From contig CALWXC010000009.1 of the NCBI GenBank assembly GCA_944385415.1, positions 1-64,000 on the forward strand: 64,000 bases of DNA, written 5' to 3'. A model generated the notes under the pieces. The model saw nothing but the letters and a program-made list of their open reading frames with translations. It was not told where the DNA came from and made no database searches. Position numbers and translations under genes: made by a program. The DNA is from an uncultured Oscillospiraceae bacterium (GTDB lineage: Bacteria; Bacillota; Clostridia; Oscillospirales; Oscillospiraceae). Each line of letters starts with the position of its first letter. Within the stretch, counting starts at the first letter, position 1. Positions 1 through 6,998 of the stretch are shown piece after piece.

Positions 1-9
1 AAATGATGA

Positions 10-51
10 GACAATCCCAGCTCTGAGAATCATCTCTGAGCTGGGATTGTC
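10..51. repeat. 14-bp inverted repeat (hairpin)
   Basis: Perfect 14-bp arms at 10-23 and 38-51 separated by 14 bases. There is no T tract directly beside either arm, so it is a weak terminator candidate. It lies just beyond the stop of the integrase remnant and could be a terminator or an element-end structure. Confidence 0.55.
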
Positions 52-60
52 TATGCGCCG

Positions 61-171
61 TTACGTTTGACGCTTACCCATAGTTGTGGAAAAATCAGCG
101 TGGCCCATCACCTGCTGGATAAACTTGATGTCGTTCGTGCTTTCCAAAATTTCTTTGCTTCGTATGTCAAG
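61..171 (-). pseudogene. C-terminal remnant of a tyrosine recombinase (integrase)
   Basis: Read on the minus strand, about 36 codons between a TGA at 174-172 and a TAA at 63-61 include FIQQVMGHADFSTTM. This is the hallmark C-terminal box of Tn916/phage-type tyrosine recombinases: the conserved MGH with the catalytic His or Trp region, followed by the T-T motif. In intact integrases a D-x-Y with the nucleophilic tyrosine follows within a few residues. Here the frame ends in GKRQT-stop, so the tyrosine is missing and no N-terminal part is present. I infer decay or truncation of an integrative element that once occupied this locus. The fragment is too short for the family to be fixed beyond tyrosine recombinase. 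Confidence 0.6.
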
Positions 172-182
172 TCAAGGGACAA

Positions 183-224
183 GAAAAAAGCACGGAGAAA
201 CAGCAATCACCATTTCTCCGTGCT
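183..224 (-). terminator. Rho-independent terminator of the HTH regulator
   Basis: Perfect 12-bp stem (189-200 with 213-224) with a 12-base loop, followed on the minus strand by a run of six T (188-183). It overlaps the regulator's TAG stop codon at 225-223. Confidence 0.85.
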
Positions 225-429
225 ATTCTTCATCGGGCTGGAATTTTACGATGTCATCCAGCTCACAGTTGAAAAACTTGCAGAGCGTATCCAAGGTATT
301 GGTGGAGACGGATTCGTTCGCCTGCATCCGGCGGATGGTCGAACTGCTGATGCCGGCCTTGGCCTGCAAGGTATATGTGGTTGCGCCGTGCCGCTTCATG
401 GTTTGCCACAAGGGCTCGTATGAGATCAT
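223..429 (-). CDS. Cro/C1-type helix-turn-helix regulator, 68 aa
   Basis: Small DNA-binding protein of the Xre family, a single HTH domain filling the whole chain. The recognition helix region reads TLQAKAGISSSTIRRMQANES, and the ending DTLCKFFNCELDDIVKF is typical of these short repressors. The ATG at 429 is the only sensible start, with a GGAGG about 12 bases upstream, which is somewhat far. It is transcribed away from the SLOG gene, and an 11-bp-arm inverted repeat covers both promoters. Auto-repression plus control of the SLOG gene is therefore the simplest model (inference). A good terminator overlaps its 3' end, so it is a single-gene unit. Confidence 0.88.
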   Translation of the reverse strand: MISYEPLWQTMKRHGATTYTLQAKAGISSSTIRRMQANESVSTNTLDTLCKFFNCELDDIVKFQPDEE

Positions 430-455
430 TCCTGGTCGTTTCCTCCACTTACTTC

Positions 456-483
456 TTTACATATCTCTATTATTGCCTATAAT
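456..483 (+). promoter_or_regulatory. Promoter of the SLOG gene
   Basis: TTTACA (456-461), 16-bp spacer, perfect TATAAT (478-483). The -10 lies inside the left arm of the inverted repeat at 472-506. Confidence 0.65.
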
Positions 484-506
484 GGAGGAGTAGCGTTATA
501 GGCAAT
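472..506. promoter_or_regulatory. Inverted-repeat operator between divergent HTH and SLOG genes
   Basis: Perfect 11-bp arms ATTGCCTATAA (472-482) and TTATAGGCAAT (496-506) with 13 bases between them. Each arm carries most of the -10 hexamer of one of two face-to-face promoters, so a dimer bound here would block both. Assignment to the neighbouring HTH protein is inference from position and symmetry. Confidence 0.7.
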
Positions 507-522
507 ATTGTCTATACAAGAA
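495..522 (-). promoter_or_regulatory. Promoter of the HTH regulator
   Basis: On the minus strand TTCTTG (522-517), 16-bp spacer, TATAAC (500-495). It mirrors the + strand promoter, with the same spacer length and a -10 in the other arm of the inverted repeat. Confidence 0.5.
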
Positions 523-555
523 TGGCATAAAGTGAAGAGTATGGGAGGAAACAGG

Positions 556-1023
556 ATGGAAGTCGTAACGAAAACCTGCTGTATAACGGGCCACAGAGAT
601 ATTCCAGCGGAGAAGACGAAATTTGTGGAAGAAGAATTGCGGAAGGAGGTAGCAGCGGCGATTGAGGATGGCTACACTCGATTTATTTCCGGATTTGCCG
701 AAGGTGCCGATCTTATGTTTGCGGCAGTCGTTGCCGAAGCAAAAAAAGAAAATGACGGCTTGTTTTTAGAAGCAGCGATCCCCTATGCCGGCCGGCTGAA
801 GACGAAGGACAAAGAGTTTCATAGACTGCTGGCTGCCTGCGATGGCGTGAAAGTGATCTCCGACCACTATGTTCCCTCGTGCTACATGAACCGCAATCGC
901 TATATGGTTGCCCAGTCGCAGCGCGTAATCGCAGTATATGATGGGAGGGAGAAAGGCGGGACGCTGTTCACGATGCGTGCTGCCCATGTTCAGAAGCGTG
1001 AAATCAGGGTCATAGAGATTTGA
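556..1023 (+). CDS. SLOG-family nucleotide-binding-like protein (DUF1273/YpsA-like), 155 aa
   Basis: Rossmann-like SLOG-fold protein. Visible signatures are CCITGHRDI near the N-terminus, SGFAEGADLMFA around residue 45-56, and a C-terminal VYDGREKGGT. These are typical of the DUF1273/YspA-like group related to the DprA and LOG folds, which are thought to bind nucleotide-derived ligands. The enzymatic or sensory role of this group is not established. I chose the ATG at 556 because GGGAGGAA lies 5-6 bases upstream; the in-frame upstream start lacks a site. It is divergent from the HTH regulator with a shared operator. Such HTH-SLOG pairs occur in Bacillota accessory regions, so carriage by the former mobile element is plausible. 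Confidence 0.8.
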   Translation: MEVVTKTCCITGHRDIPAEKTKFVEEELRKEVAAAIEDGYTRFISGFAEGADLMFAAVVAEAKKENDGLFLEAAIPYAGRLKTKDKEFHRLLAACDGVKVISDHYVPSCYMNRNRYMVAQSQRVIAVYDGREKGGTLFTMRAAHVQKREIRVIEI

Positions 1024-1069
1024 TTTCTGGCGTGGAAGAACCTTTTATCGGTATAGAAAGAATAGCTGA

Positions 1070-1098
1070 TTGACGAGAAAGCAGAAATATATTATTAT
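1070..1098 (+). promoter_or_regulatory. Sigma-A promoter of the AbiE pair
   Basis: TTGACG (1070-1075), 17-bp spacer, TATTAT (1093-1098). It lies 58 bases before the antitoxin ATG. No clear operator palindrome was seen around it. Confidence 0.75.
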
Positions 1099-1155
1099 TG
1101 ATACATGAAAAGAGAAAAAACTGCGTACAATAATAACAAGAAAGGAGACGCCAGT

Positions 1156-1818
1156 ATGAGCAAGAAAAGCTATCGGGAAATCCTGACTCGATATATTCAA
1201 GAGCATAAGGTGGAGGATGCAATCTTAACAGATCAAGTTGTTCAATACGCAGCAGAAGAACTTGGAAAAGATGCTGCAGTAGTTAAAAAGGCTGTTAATG
1301 TAGCGATGGCAAGACTCGAAAAAGATGGATGTGTCATCCGATTGGCTAAAGGTGTATATTGCAAGAAGGTGAAGACGGCATTTGGTTTTTATATGCCAAA
1401 CAAAGATGATCTGTTCTGCAGGCAGTTGCTACAGGACAAGGACAAGATAATTGGTTATGAAACTGGATTGTCGGCGTTAAACAGATTCGGGCTTGTTTCC
1501 CAGATGCCCAAGAAGATATGTATTGCCTCTAATCTGCACCAGAAAAGAGTTCCCGAAGGCATTCAGGTTGAAGTCAGAAAACCTCCGATTGCAGTTAACA
1601 GTGACAACTACCGATACCTTCAAATACTGGACACGATTCGGGATTTAGACCGGGCTCCGGTAGATGCAGCGCATCCTGTGGATATATTAAAAAATGCAGT
1701 CAAAGCATTGACATTAGATACGGATAAGCTGATTTTATTTGCAAGAAAGCATTATAGCAATAAAATTCTGATTCGCACCATTGACATCATGCTGGAGGGA
1801 AAATATGAAACTGCATGA
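1156..1818 (+). CDS. AbiEi-type antitoxin / DUF6088-like protein, 220 aa
   Basis: Likely antitoxin and autorepressor of a type IV AbiE toxin-antitoxin system. The N-terminal ~70 residues look like a winged-helix DNA-binding domain ending in RLEKDGCVIRLAKGVYCKK, the characteristic wing of AbiEi-like proteins. The rest matches the helical C-terminal region, including an ETGLSALNRFGL segment. The start at 1156 follows AAAGGAG at a normal distance; the longer frame back to 1105 has no site. The stop overlaps the toxin start by 14 bases, so the pair is translationally coupled. Base composition is clearly more AT-rich than the core genes to the right, which fits horizontal acquisition. Confidence 0.8.
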   Translation: MSKKSYREILTRYIQEHKVEDAILTDQVVQYAAEELGKDAAVVKKAVNVAMARLEKDGCVIRLAKGVYCKKVKTAFGFYMPNKDDLFCRQLLQDKDKIIGYETGLSALNRFGLVSQMPKKICIASNLHQKRVPEGIQVEVRKPPIAVNSDNYRYLQILDTIRDLDRAPVDAAHPVDILKNAVKALTLDTDKLILFARKHYSNKILIRTIDIMLEGKYETA

Positions 1819-2761
1819 AGATCGGTACGCCTTTTTAACTATTATCAATCTTATCCATGAGATTAGTGGGATTCGCAGCGATATTTTGGAAAAGGATTAT
1901 TATGTATCACTACTGCTACAGGAATTGGCAGAAAAACAGTCCCAGCTCCCGGCATATTTCAAAGGAGGCACGGCGCTATATAAAGCACAAAAAAGCATTC
2001 GGCGATTTTCAGAAGATATTGATTTGACTGTGTGCATTGATGGGTGCAGCAACAGTCAGGCAAAGAAACGGCTTGAATCAGCGACAAAGAAATATCAGTT
2101 CCTGCCAAGAACAACCCATAAAGAACTGGAAGATGACTGCAAAGGTAGTATCACAACGGTTTATGATTATGTTCCTTTGGTATCCGTAGATACCGCTGAT
2201 CCGCTTCAACGATTTGGCTTTGTAAAAGTAGAAGGAACTTCTTTTACAGTGAGTGAGCCATTTTCAGCATTGGAAATAGAGCCCATTATATATACGCTTG
2301 CCTCACAAGAGCAGAAAGAGATCCTTCAAGAGCAATATGAAGTTGGCCCATTTCAAATCAATACAATACGATTGGAGAGAATCTTTGCAGACAAGATATT
2401 TGCGGCAGAGTTCTATTATGAACGAGCCATGTATTTCGATGTGGCAAAGCACATTTATGATGTTAGTGTAATGACAGAACTGGCTTCAATCGGGGAGCTT
2501 CTCAAAGATCCATCTTATTTCCAGAAGATGCTGAATTACAAGCGGCTGGAAGAAACCTGGAGAACTGGAAGCGATTTGGCTGATAAGAAATATGCCGATT
2601 TCAAGATCTTTGATGGCCTCGCGCAGAATTCTGAATTGGTTGAGGCGTTCCAGAATATGCAGAAAAATTATGTCTTTTCAGAGAAGGACATATTGCCGTT
2701 TGATTATGTTATTCAACAGTGGAAAAATCTGAGGACAAAACTTCTTGACCTGGAGAAGTAA
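1805..2761 (+). CDS. AbiEii-type nucleotidyltransferase toxin, 318 aa
   Basis: Nucleotidyltransferase of the AbiEii/AbiGii family, the toxin partner of the upstream gene. The core motif KGGTALYKAQ followed by RRFSEDIDLTV (residues ~55-80) gives the GGT(A/S)-x9-DxD signature of DNA polymerase beta-like nucleotidyltransferases. A later ERIFADKIFAAEF helix is also characteristic. In studied AbiE systems the toxin causes reversible growth arrest and can abort phage infection, and related MenT toxins modify tRNA. I chose the ATG at 1805 because GGAGGG precedes it at good spacing and it overlaps the antitoxin. The catalytic residues appear intact, so the system may be functional. Confidence 0.83.
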   Translation: MKLHEDRYAFLTIINLIHEISGIRSDILEKDYYVSLLLQELAEKQSQLPAYFKGGTALYKAQKSIRRFSEDIDLTVCIDGCSNSQAKKRLESATKKYQFLPRTTHKELEDDCKGSITTVYDYVPLVSVDTADPLQRFGFVKVEGTSFTVSEPFSALEIEPIIYTLASQEQKEILQEQYEVGPFQINTIRLERIFADKIFAAEFYYERAMYFDVAKHIYDVSVMTELASIGELLKDPSYFQKMLNYKRLEETWRTGSDLADKKYADFKIFDGLAQNSELVEAFQNMQKNYVFSEKDILPFDYVIQQWKNLRTKLLDLEK

Positions 2762-2772
2762 TCATGTGATAG

Positions 2773-2904
2773 GACTTATCTTCATCCGGGCTGTTTGAAA
2801 CAGATGATGAACGCGCCTATTTTTCTGCAACTCTTTATATTCATCCTGATTTTGGTAAACACCAAAATGGTGGTGTGATAAATGGTGTAAGAATTTCTAC
2901 CTGA
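2773..2904 (+). pseudogene. Remnant of a larger protein's C-terminus
   Basis: About 43 codons directly after an in-frame TAG, without a start, end in a TGA at 2902-2904. The translation contains GLFETDDERAYFSATLYIHPDFG, which looks like genuine protein and resembles the C-terminal strand pair of AlbA_2/RecG-like ATP-binding transcriptional regulators (from memory, moderate certainty). It directly follows the AbiEii stop. It is probably a gene end left by a deletion. Confidence 0.4.
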
Positions 2905-2915
2905 CACAAAAATAT

Positions 2916-2963
2916 AGCCCCCATTCTGACAATGCACCGTCATGTGCCGCCAGAATGGGGGCT
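2916..2963 (-). terminator. Terminator downstream of the S1-like remnant
   Basis: Perfect 13-bp stem (2916-2928 with 2951-2963). On the minus strand it is followed by TATATTTTTG; on the + strand the trailing tract is poor, so minus orientation is preferred. Confidence 0.6.
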
Positions 2964-2975
2964 TCCATATTTGTA

Positions 2976-3305
2976 TTACAGGTTCTGCCGGATGATCCGC
3001 CTGATGATGCCAACGGCCACGCCCCGCTCCATATCCAGGCGGATGGCGGCAAAGGACACACCATCCTTCTTTCTGGGCATCCGGTAGTCGTAGCAGGAGT
3101 GGGCTACCGCATTGACGCCATTGGCGAGCCGGACATAGACCACGCCTTTATGAACATCGGTGACCTTTCCGGCGTACTTGCCTTGGATGCGGCACTTCTG
3201 CAAGTTGCCCCGGTCAGTGTTTTCAGAAGTGCTCTTGATGTCGGCCCGGATGCCCAGGTCCTCCAGGCTGTTGCGCCGTACACTGAGGATAAGGGAATTA
3301 TTTTG
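2976..3305 (-). pseudogene. C-terminal fragment with an S1/OB-like nucleic-acid-binding domain
   Basis: An open minus-strand frame whose last ~109 codons look truly coding: YAGKVTDVHKGVVYVRLANGV followed by AHS and a closing VGIIRRIIRQNL. This is the pattern of an S1-type OB-fold domain. I associate such a C-terminus with proteins of Tn1549/ICE-like conjugative elements, but the parent family is not fixed. No convincing start codon or ribosome site exists, and upstream the frame runs into the terminator at 3340-3385 of the SEC-C gene. I read it as a 5'-truncated relic that keeps its own terminator. Confidence 0.5.
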
Positions 3306-3334
3306 TTCAGTAGATCTTCTGTCTGCGTACATAA

Positions 3335-3385
3335 GAAATAATACAGCGGGGTGCTTTTCCAGTTGGTACAGCACCCCGCTGTATT
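3335..3385 (-). terminator. Terminator of the SEC-C gene
   Basis: Perfect 16-bp stem (3340-3355 with 3370-3385), 14-base loop, then a U-rich tail on the minus strand (ATTTCTT). It starts 28 bases after the SEC-C stop codon. Confidence 0.85.
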
Positions 3386-3412
3386 GCGTTCCTGGTGCAC
3401 AGAAGACCGCGC

Positions 3413-4546
3413 TTACCTGCCGCAGCACCGCTTGTACTTCTTGCCGCTTCCGCAGGGGCAGGGGTCATTGCGGCCGATCTTCTTACTCTTGTGATCTGCA
3501 CGCCCGACCACCGGGGGCCTTCCAGCCAGTTCCGACGGCGTGTGTCCGTTATTGGACCACAGCCTTGTGTGGTTGGACAATTCCACCAGCAACCTGGAAA
3601 TCGTATGCAGTTCACCCGCCGACAACTCGACCCCATACTCGACGAAAAGATCCAGCAGGCGCTGCATTGGCGCCTCCAGGACAATGGCATAATGCAGTTC
3701 TATCATCAATTCCGACAGCCGCTGTGTATCCAGATGGCAGGAAGTGCGCAGATACTGCTCCAATTCCTGTGTGTATGCTGTCGGCTCATAGTAATCCGGA
3801 TCGGCATATTTTAGGAACTCCGCCTTTGTGGGAATATACCGTGGCTTATTGACGACCCGGGCCAGAAGATCCGGAATGTCTCGATACTGATTGTAGGAAA
3901 ACGCCTCGCTGGCGATCTCAGGCCCCAATAGCACATAGCCGCACTCCCAGGCGATTTGCCGGAGCAGGACGAGGTCCAGTTCTTCTTCAGTGAGCGCCGG
4001 ACGATTCTGCATATTGAAGATTTTGAGCAGGTCATCCTTTGCGATCAAACCGTACAGATTGATTGCGGCCATCGCGTAGGCATGTACCAGATCTGAGCGT
4101 TCCTTGCGCGCTTGGAAACCGCCCTCAATCAGATCCAACACAGCGGAGCGCACCTCATCCGGCATCACATAGGTGACCACGCCGCCTTGGAGAAATGCCT
4201 GCAGGTAGCAAAGTTCGAGGAGGACGGTATCGACATTTACGCTGTTGCCATGGCTCTCGCTTGAACCGCACTCTGCGACTTTCAGCAGCTGCCGCCAGGA
4301 TGCGCCGTCCAACAGAAAGAGGATGTTTTTCATGCGGTCCTGAACCAGCATGGCGTCAAAAATCGCAGTGACCAGGCCGGCCTTCCGCATTTGATAGATG
4401 CGCCGGACGCCATGCAGCCCCGCCAAGGAGCGCAGCTCCGCAACGGTCTTCAACTGGAGAATATCCCGAAGTTTGGTACATGGCGCATGGCGGATCGGCA
4501 GAAGCACTGTTTCCTTTGATGCCATAGCCGGCTCTGTCTGCGGCAT
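3413..4546 (-). CDS. SEC-C motif protein, 377 aa
   Basis: The last 20 residues form a SEC-C zinc-binding motif (GRNDPCPCGSGKKYKRCCG), as found at the C-terminus of SecA, where it binds Zn and SecB or ribosomes, and in many stand-alone proteins. The preceding ~350 residues are mostly helical, with no SecA motor, Walker motif or other domain I recognise, so the function is unknown. The ATG at 4546 has AAAGGAGGTG immediately upstream; the longer TTG-initiated frame does not. It is a single-gene unit with its own strong terminator. It borders the accessory region, and SEC-C proteins of this size are often found in variable gene sets. Confidence 0.7.
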   Translation of the reverse strand: MPQTEPAMASKETVLLPIRHAPCTKLRDILQLKTVAELRSLAGLHGVRRIYQMRKAGLVTAIFDAMLVQDRMKNILFLLDGASWRQLLKVAECGSSESHGNSVNVDTVLLELCYLQAFLQGGVVTYVMPDEVRSAVLDLIEGGFQARKERSDLVHAYAMAAINLYGLIAKDDLLKIFNMQNRPALTEEELDLVLLRQIAWECGYVLLGPEIASEAFSYNQYRDIPDLLARVVNKPRYIPTKAEFLKYADPDYYEPTAYTQELEQYLRTSCHLDTQRLSELMIELHYAIVLEAPMQRLLDLFVEYGVELSAGELHTISRLLVELSNHTRLWSNNGHTPSELAGRPPVVGRADHKSKKIGRNDPCPCGSGKKYKRCCGR

Positions 4547-4652
4547 ACCGTCCACCTCCTTTTTCCGCAATCATACCACGGTTTTCCGGCGGCGGCAACC
4601 CGATTTCAAGACAAATCCGCACGGGAAAAACATCGCATTTCGTTGACATCCG

Positions 4653-4661
4653 TGCTATGAT
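4653..4661 (+). promoter_or_regulatory. Extended -10 promoter of the hydrolase gene
   Basis: TGCTATGAT (4653-4661) is a TGn extended -10. There is no good -35 at 17 bp; the TTGACA at 4643-4648 is too close to serve this -10. Confidence 0.5.
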
Positions 4662-4693
4662 AACAGTAAAGTCAGGTTGGGGAGGAAGACACC

Positions 4694-5581
4694 ATGGGAC
4701 TCATTGCGCGGCTGCTCTTGAACGAACGGGCAAAGTTTGACCGGATCTGCGGGGAATTGCAGACGGCTCGGTCCTTTCCAGAGGATGTGGAGGAGATCCG
4801 GGACATCCCCTACCTGCCGGATACCGAGCCTGCCCACCGCATGGATGTCTATCGGCCCAAGAGGACGGATGGGCCGCTGCCGGTGGTGCTGGATGTCCAT
4901 GGCGGCGGCCTGGCCATGGGCAGCAAGGCGTACAATCGCTGGTTCAATGCCCAACTGTGCCGCCGAGGGTTTCTGGTATATAGCGCGGACTATCGCCTGG
5001 TACCGGAGCACCGGGTCTTTGACGCCTATGCAGATATTTCTGCGGCCATGGACGAGGCAATCCGGTTGGCCCCGGACTTTGGCGGCAAGCCCGGCGGCAT
5101 TTTCCTGGTGGGCGACAGCGCCGGCGCTTACCTCATCGCCTACCTCACAGCCATGCAGCGGTGTCCAGCTATGGCGGCCGCCGCTGGCGTTCAGGCACCT
5201 AAAGCGGAGATCCGGGCCCTGGGCCTTATCAGCGGGATGTTCTACACCACCCGCCGGGACAAGGTGGGCCTCACCATGTCCAGGTACCTGTACGGCCCCG
5301 ATTGGAGGAAGGGTGCGTTTGCACCCTTCCTGGACCCGGGGCAGTGGACGTGCCTGGGAGATTTTCCGCCGTCCCTCCTGGTAACCAGCCGAAATGATAT
5401 GCTCCACCAGTATACAGTAGACTTTGCCGGCGCCCTGGAGAGGTCCGGCGCAGCCTACTGCTTGGTGGACTATCCCGCAGACAAACGGCTGGTCCATGCC
5501 TTCAGCGCAGTTGACCCAGACCTTCCGGAGAGCCAGGAGGTTCTTTCGGCGCTGGCAGATTTCTTTCGACAGGCACAATGA
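4694..5581 (+). CDS. Alpha/beta hydrolase (HSL-like esterase/lipase), 295 aa
   Basis: Serine hydrolase of the hormone-sensitive-lipase-like group. The oxyanion-hole motif DVHGGGLAMGSK is near residue 68-80. The nucleophile elbow is GDSAGAYL, with Ser around residue 142. The catalytic His is probably in RLVHAFSAV near the C-terminus. These enzymes typically cleave small acyl esters in the cytoplasm; the physiological substrate cannot be read from sequence. A GGGGAGGA site precedes the ATG at 4694. It is monocistronic, with a hairpin right after the stop. Its GC content resembles the core genome more than the AbiE region. Confidence 0.82.
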   Translation: MGLIARLLLNERAKFDRICGELQTARSFPEDVEEIRDIPYLPDTEPAHRMDVYRPKRTDGPLPVVLDVHGGGLAMGSKAYNRWFNAQLCRRGFLVYSADYRLVPEHRVFDAYADISAAMDEAIRLAPDFGGKPGGIFLVGDSAGAYLIAYLTAMQRCPAMAAAAGVQAPKAEIRALGLISGMFYTTRRDKVGLTMSRYLYGPDWRKGAFAPFLDPGQWTCLGDFPPSLLVTSRNDMLHQYTVDFAGALERSGAAYCLVDYPADKRLVHAFSAVDPDLPESQEVLSALADFFRQAQ

Positions 5582-5582
5582 C

Positions 5583-5622
5583 AGAGCAGCAGCGGATGGT
5601 TTTGACCATCCGCTGCTGCTCT
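5583..5622 (+). terminator. Hairpin terminator after the hydrolase
   Basis: 18-bp perfect stem (5583-5600 with 5605-5622) with a 4-base loop starting 2 bases after the stop codon. The T tract is short. The 188 bases between it and 5811 hold no gene that I can support. Confidence 0.65.
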
Positions 5623-5810
5623 TTGAGGAAAGGTAATCACCGGTTCTGCTGGTAAGGAGATCTGGCAAAAAGTTTTGATTTGACCATGCAATACCAATAA
5701 CTTTAAGGCGGAGGTATGCGACAGTCAGAACAGGGGTAACCGTTTCAGAACGGCAGAGCAAGCGATGCGTCAGAAAGGCATCTACCGGTGGTTAAGACGT
5801 TCAACTTGGT

Positions 5811-6125
5811 TTACTTCAGATAGTACAAAAAGGAATTCAGACGGGACCAGGCCCCTTCATCCCAGTCGTTGTCCATGGCCAGATGGAAGTGCGGGAACCC
5901 TTCCAGCGCGCCGGTCATGTCCAGCACTGTGGCGGTATTCTCATACCGGGGGGACAGGGTAAGCACACCGGAAGACCGGCACCCCAGTTCCAGGGCTTTG
6001 GCGATACGATAGCGCCCATTGGCCCCGGCAAATCCGGGGAGCAGCCGGTTCGCCTCCCCGCGAAGGACCTCCAGGTCCGGGGAAAAGATGCTCTGCATGC
6101 CCAGGAGCCGGTCCAGGTCCGCCAT
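5811..6125 (-). CDS. Hypothetical protein, 104 aa (possible fragment)
   Basis: Reads as plausible soluble protein (MADLDRLLGMQSIF... to NSFLYYLK), with no domain I recognise and no signal peptide or membrane segment. The upstream ribosome site is weak (GGCGGG), and 20 bases upstream begins the truncated permease frame on the opposite strand. It may therefore be the end of a broken gene whose 5' part was lost at the same junction that cut the permease. It is not a shadow of a recognised gene in another frame. Confidence 0.4.
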   Translation of the reverse strand: MADLDRLLGMQSIFSPDLEVLRGEANRLLPGFAGANGRYRIAKALELGCRSSGVLTLSPRYENTATVLDMTGALEGFPHFHLAMDNDWDEGAWSRLNSFLYYLK

Positions 6126-6145
6126 CCGTTTACCCGCCGATTGCC

Positions 6146-6937
6146 TTGGCAGACAATGAGTTTACAACACAATGGCAGTCCATCGCCACAGAGGAAGAGC
6201 GGAACCACTTCTTGGAGATGCACACCAGTTTAATAACAGACGCCGGGCCGTTATCTTTGGCGGAAGTACCGGCCCATACGGAGACCATTGGAGAAACGGT
6301 ATATAATTCCTATACGAATGTGCTCTATATCTTCCCGGACGCGTTCTGTAAAACCCTGCTGCCGGTCATGCGAAACCGCTACCTTATCACAGCCGAGCCC
6401 ATGTCCTATGAGCATGCCAGCGCATTGGAAAAATCGTTTGCGGCGGCGTATCCCAACCCGTCCGATACCGGTGTGGAGTATGCCATTCGGATGTGTACCC
6501 TGCAACTCAGCGATACAAAGGCGAGTATGTTTGTGCTGCAAGCGGCGATGCTGTATGGGGCGGTTGTTCTGATGGTCATTTGCCTTACGGTTCTGTCGTT
6601 GCAGCAGCTGTTGGATGCCGGACAGTATCGTTACCGCTTTTCCGTGCTCCGCAAACTGGGTGTGGACGAACGGCGTATCGGGGCCTTGGTGCTGCAACAG
6701 TTGGGCGTCTGGTTCGGAATACCGGTGGGGATTGCCATCCTGGTTACTGCGGCAATCATCCTTTATTTTATGCAAACGGTATCAGCAGAAATTTCGGCAT
6801 ATATCGGGTTTGGTACCTTGATAGCACAAATTGGCGTAACGGGTGGAATCCTGCTGTTGCTGCTTCTCAGCTATTTTTTATGCACCTGGATGCTGTTTCA
6901 ACGGTCTATTGAGGAAGAACGTCATCTGAACCCTTGA
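6146..6937 (+). pseudogene. 5'-truncated FtsX-like ABC transporter permease
   Basis: The frame encodes about 264 residues. It has a ~125-residue extracytoplasmic portion and three C-terminal membrane segments (around residues 135-155, 185-205 and 225-250), separated by RFSVLRKLGVDERRIGALVLQQ. This is the FtsX/MacB permease C-terminal architecture, close to BceB-type peptide-antibiotic exporters. The N-terminal membrane helix and any ATPase partner are absent. The only start codon available is a TTG at 6146 with no ribosome site, and the frame is open further upstream. I infer a degraded transporter gene. It sits immediately before the BlaI operator, so it may once have belonged to the same antibiotic-response locus. 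Confidence 0.65.
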
Positions 6938-6962
6938 CAATTTCTTTCTACAGTTGTAGTAT
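6934..6962 (+). promoter_or_regulatory. Promoter of the blaI-M56 operon
   Basis: TTGACA (6934-6939), 17-bp spacer, TAGTAT (6957-6962). The -35 overlaps the stop of the permease remnant. The -10 is inside the left arm of the palindrome at 6944-6987. Confidence 0.65.
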
Positions 6963-6987
6963 TATAATATACTACAACTGTAGAAAG
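6944..6987. promoter_or_regulatory. BlaI/MecI-type operator, perfect 19-bp arms
   Basis: Arms at 6944-6962 and 6969-6987 are exact reverse complements around a central TATAAT. Each arm contains a CTACA-n2-TGTAG core, the TACA/TGTA pattern bound by BlaI and MecI dimers. It ends 11 bases before the regulator ATG and covers the promoter -10. Confidence 0.85.
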
Positions 6988-6998
6988 TTGGTGAGACC

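Noticed and set aside
4643..4648. TTGACA as -35 for the hydrolase
   Set aside because: Only 7 bases from the TATGAT hexamer; at 17-18 bp the -10 would be a weak TAAAGT. The extended -10 explains the promoter better.
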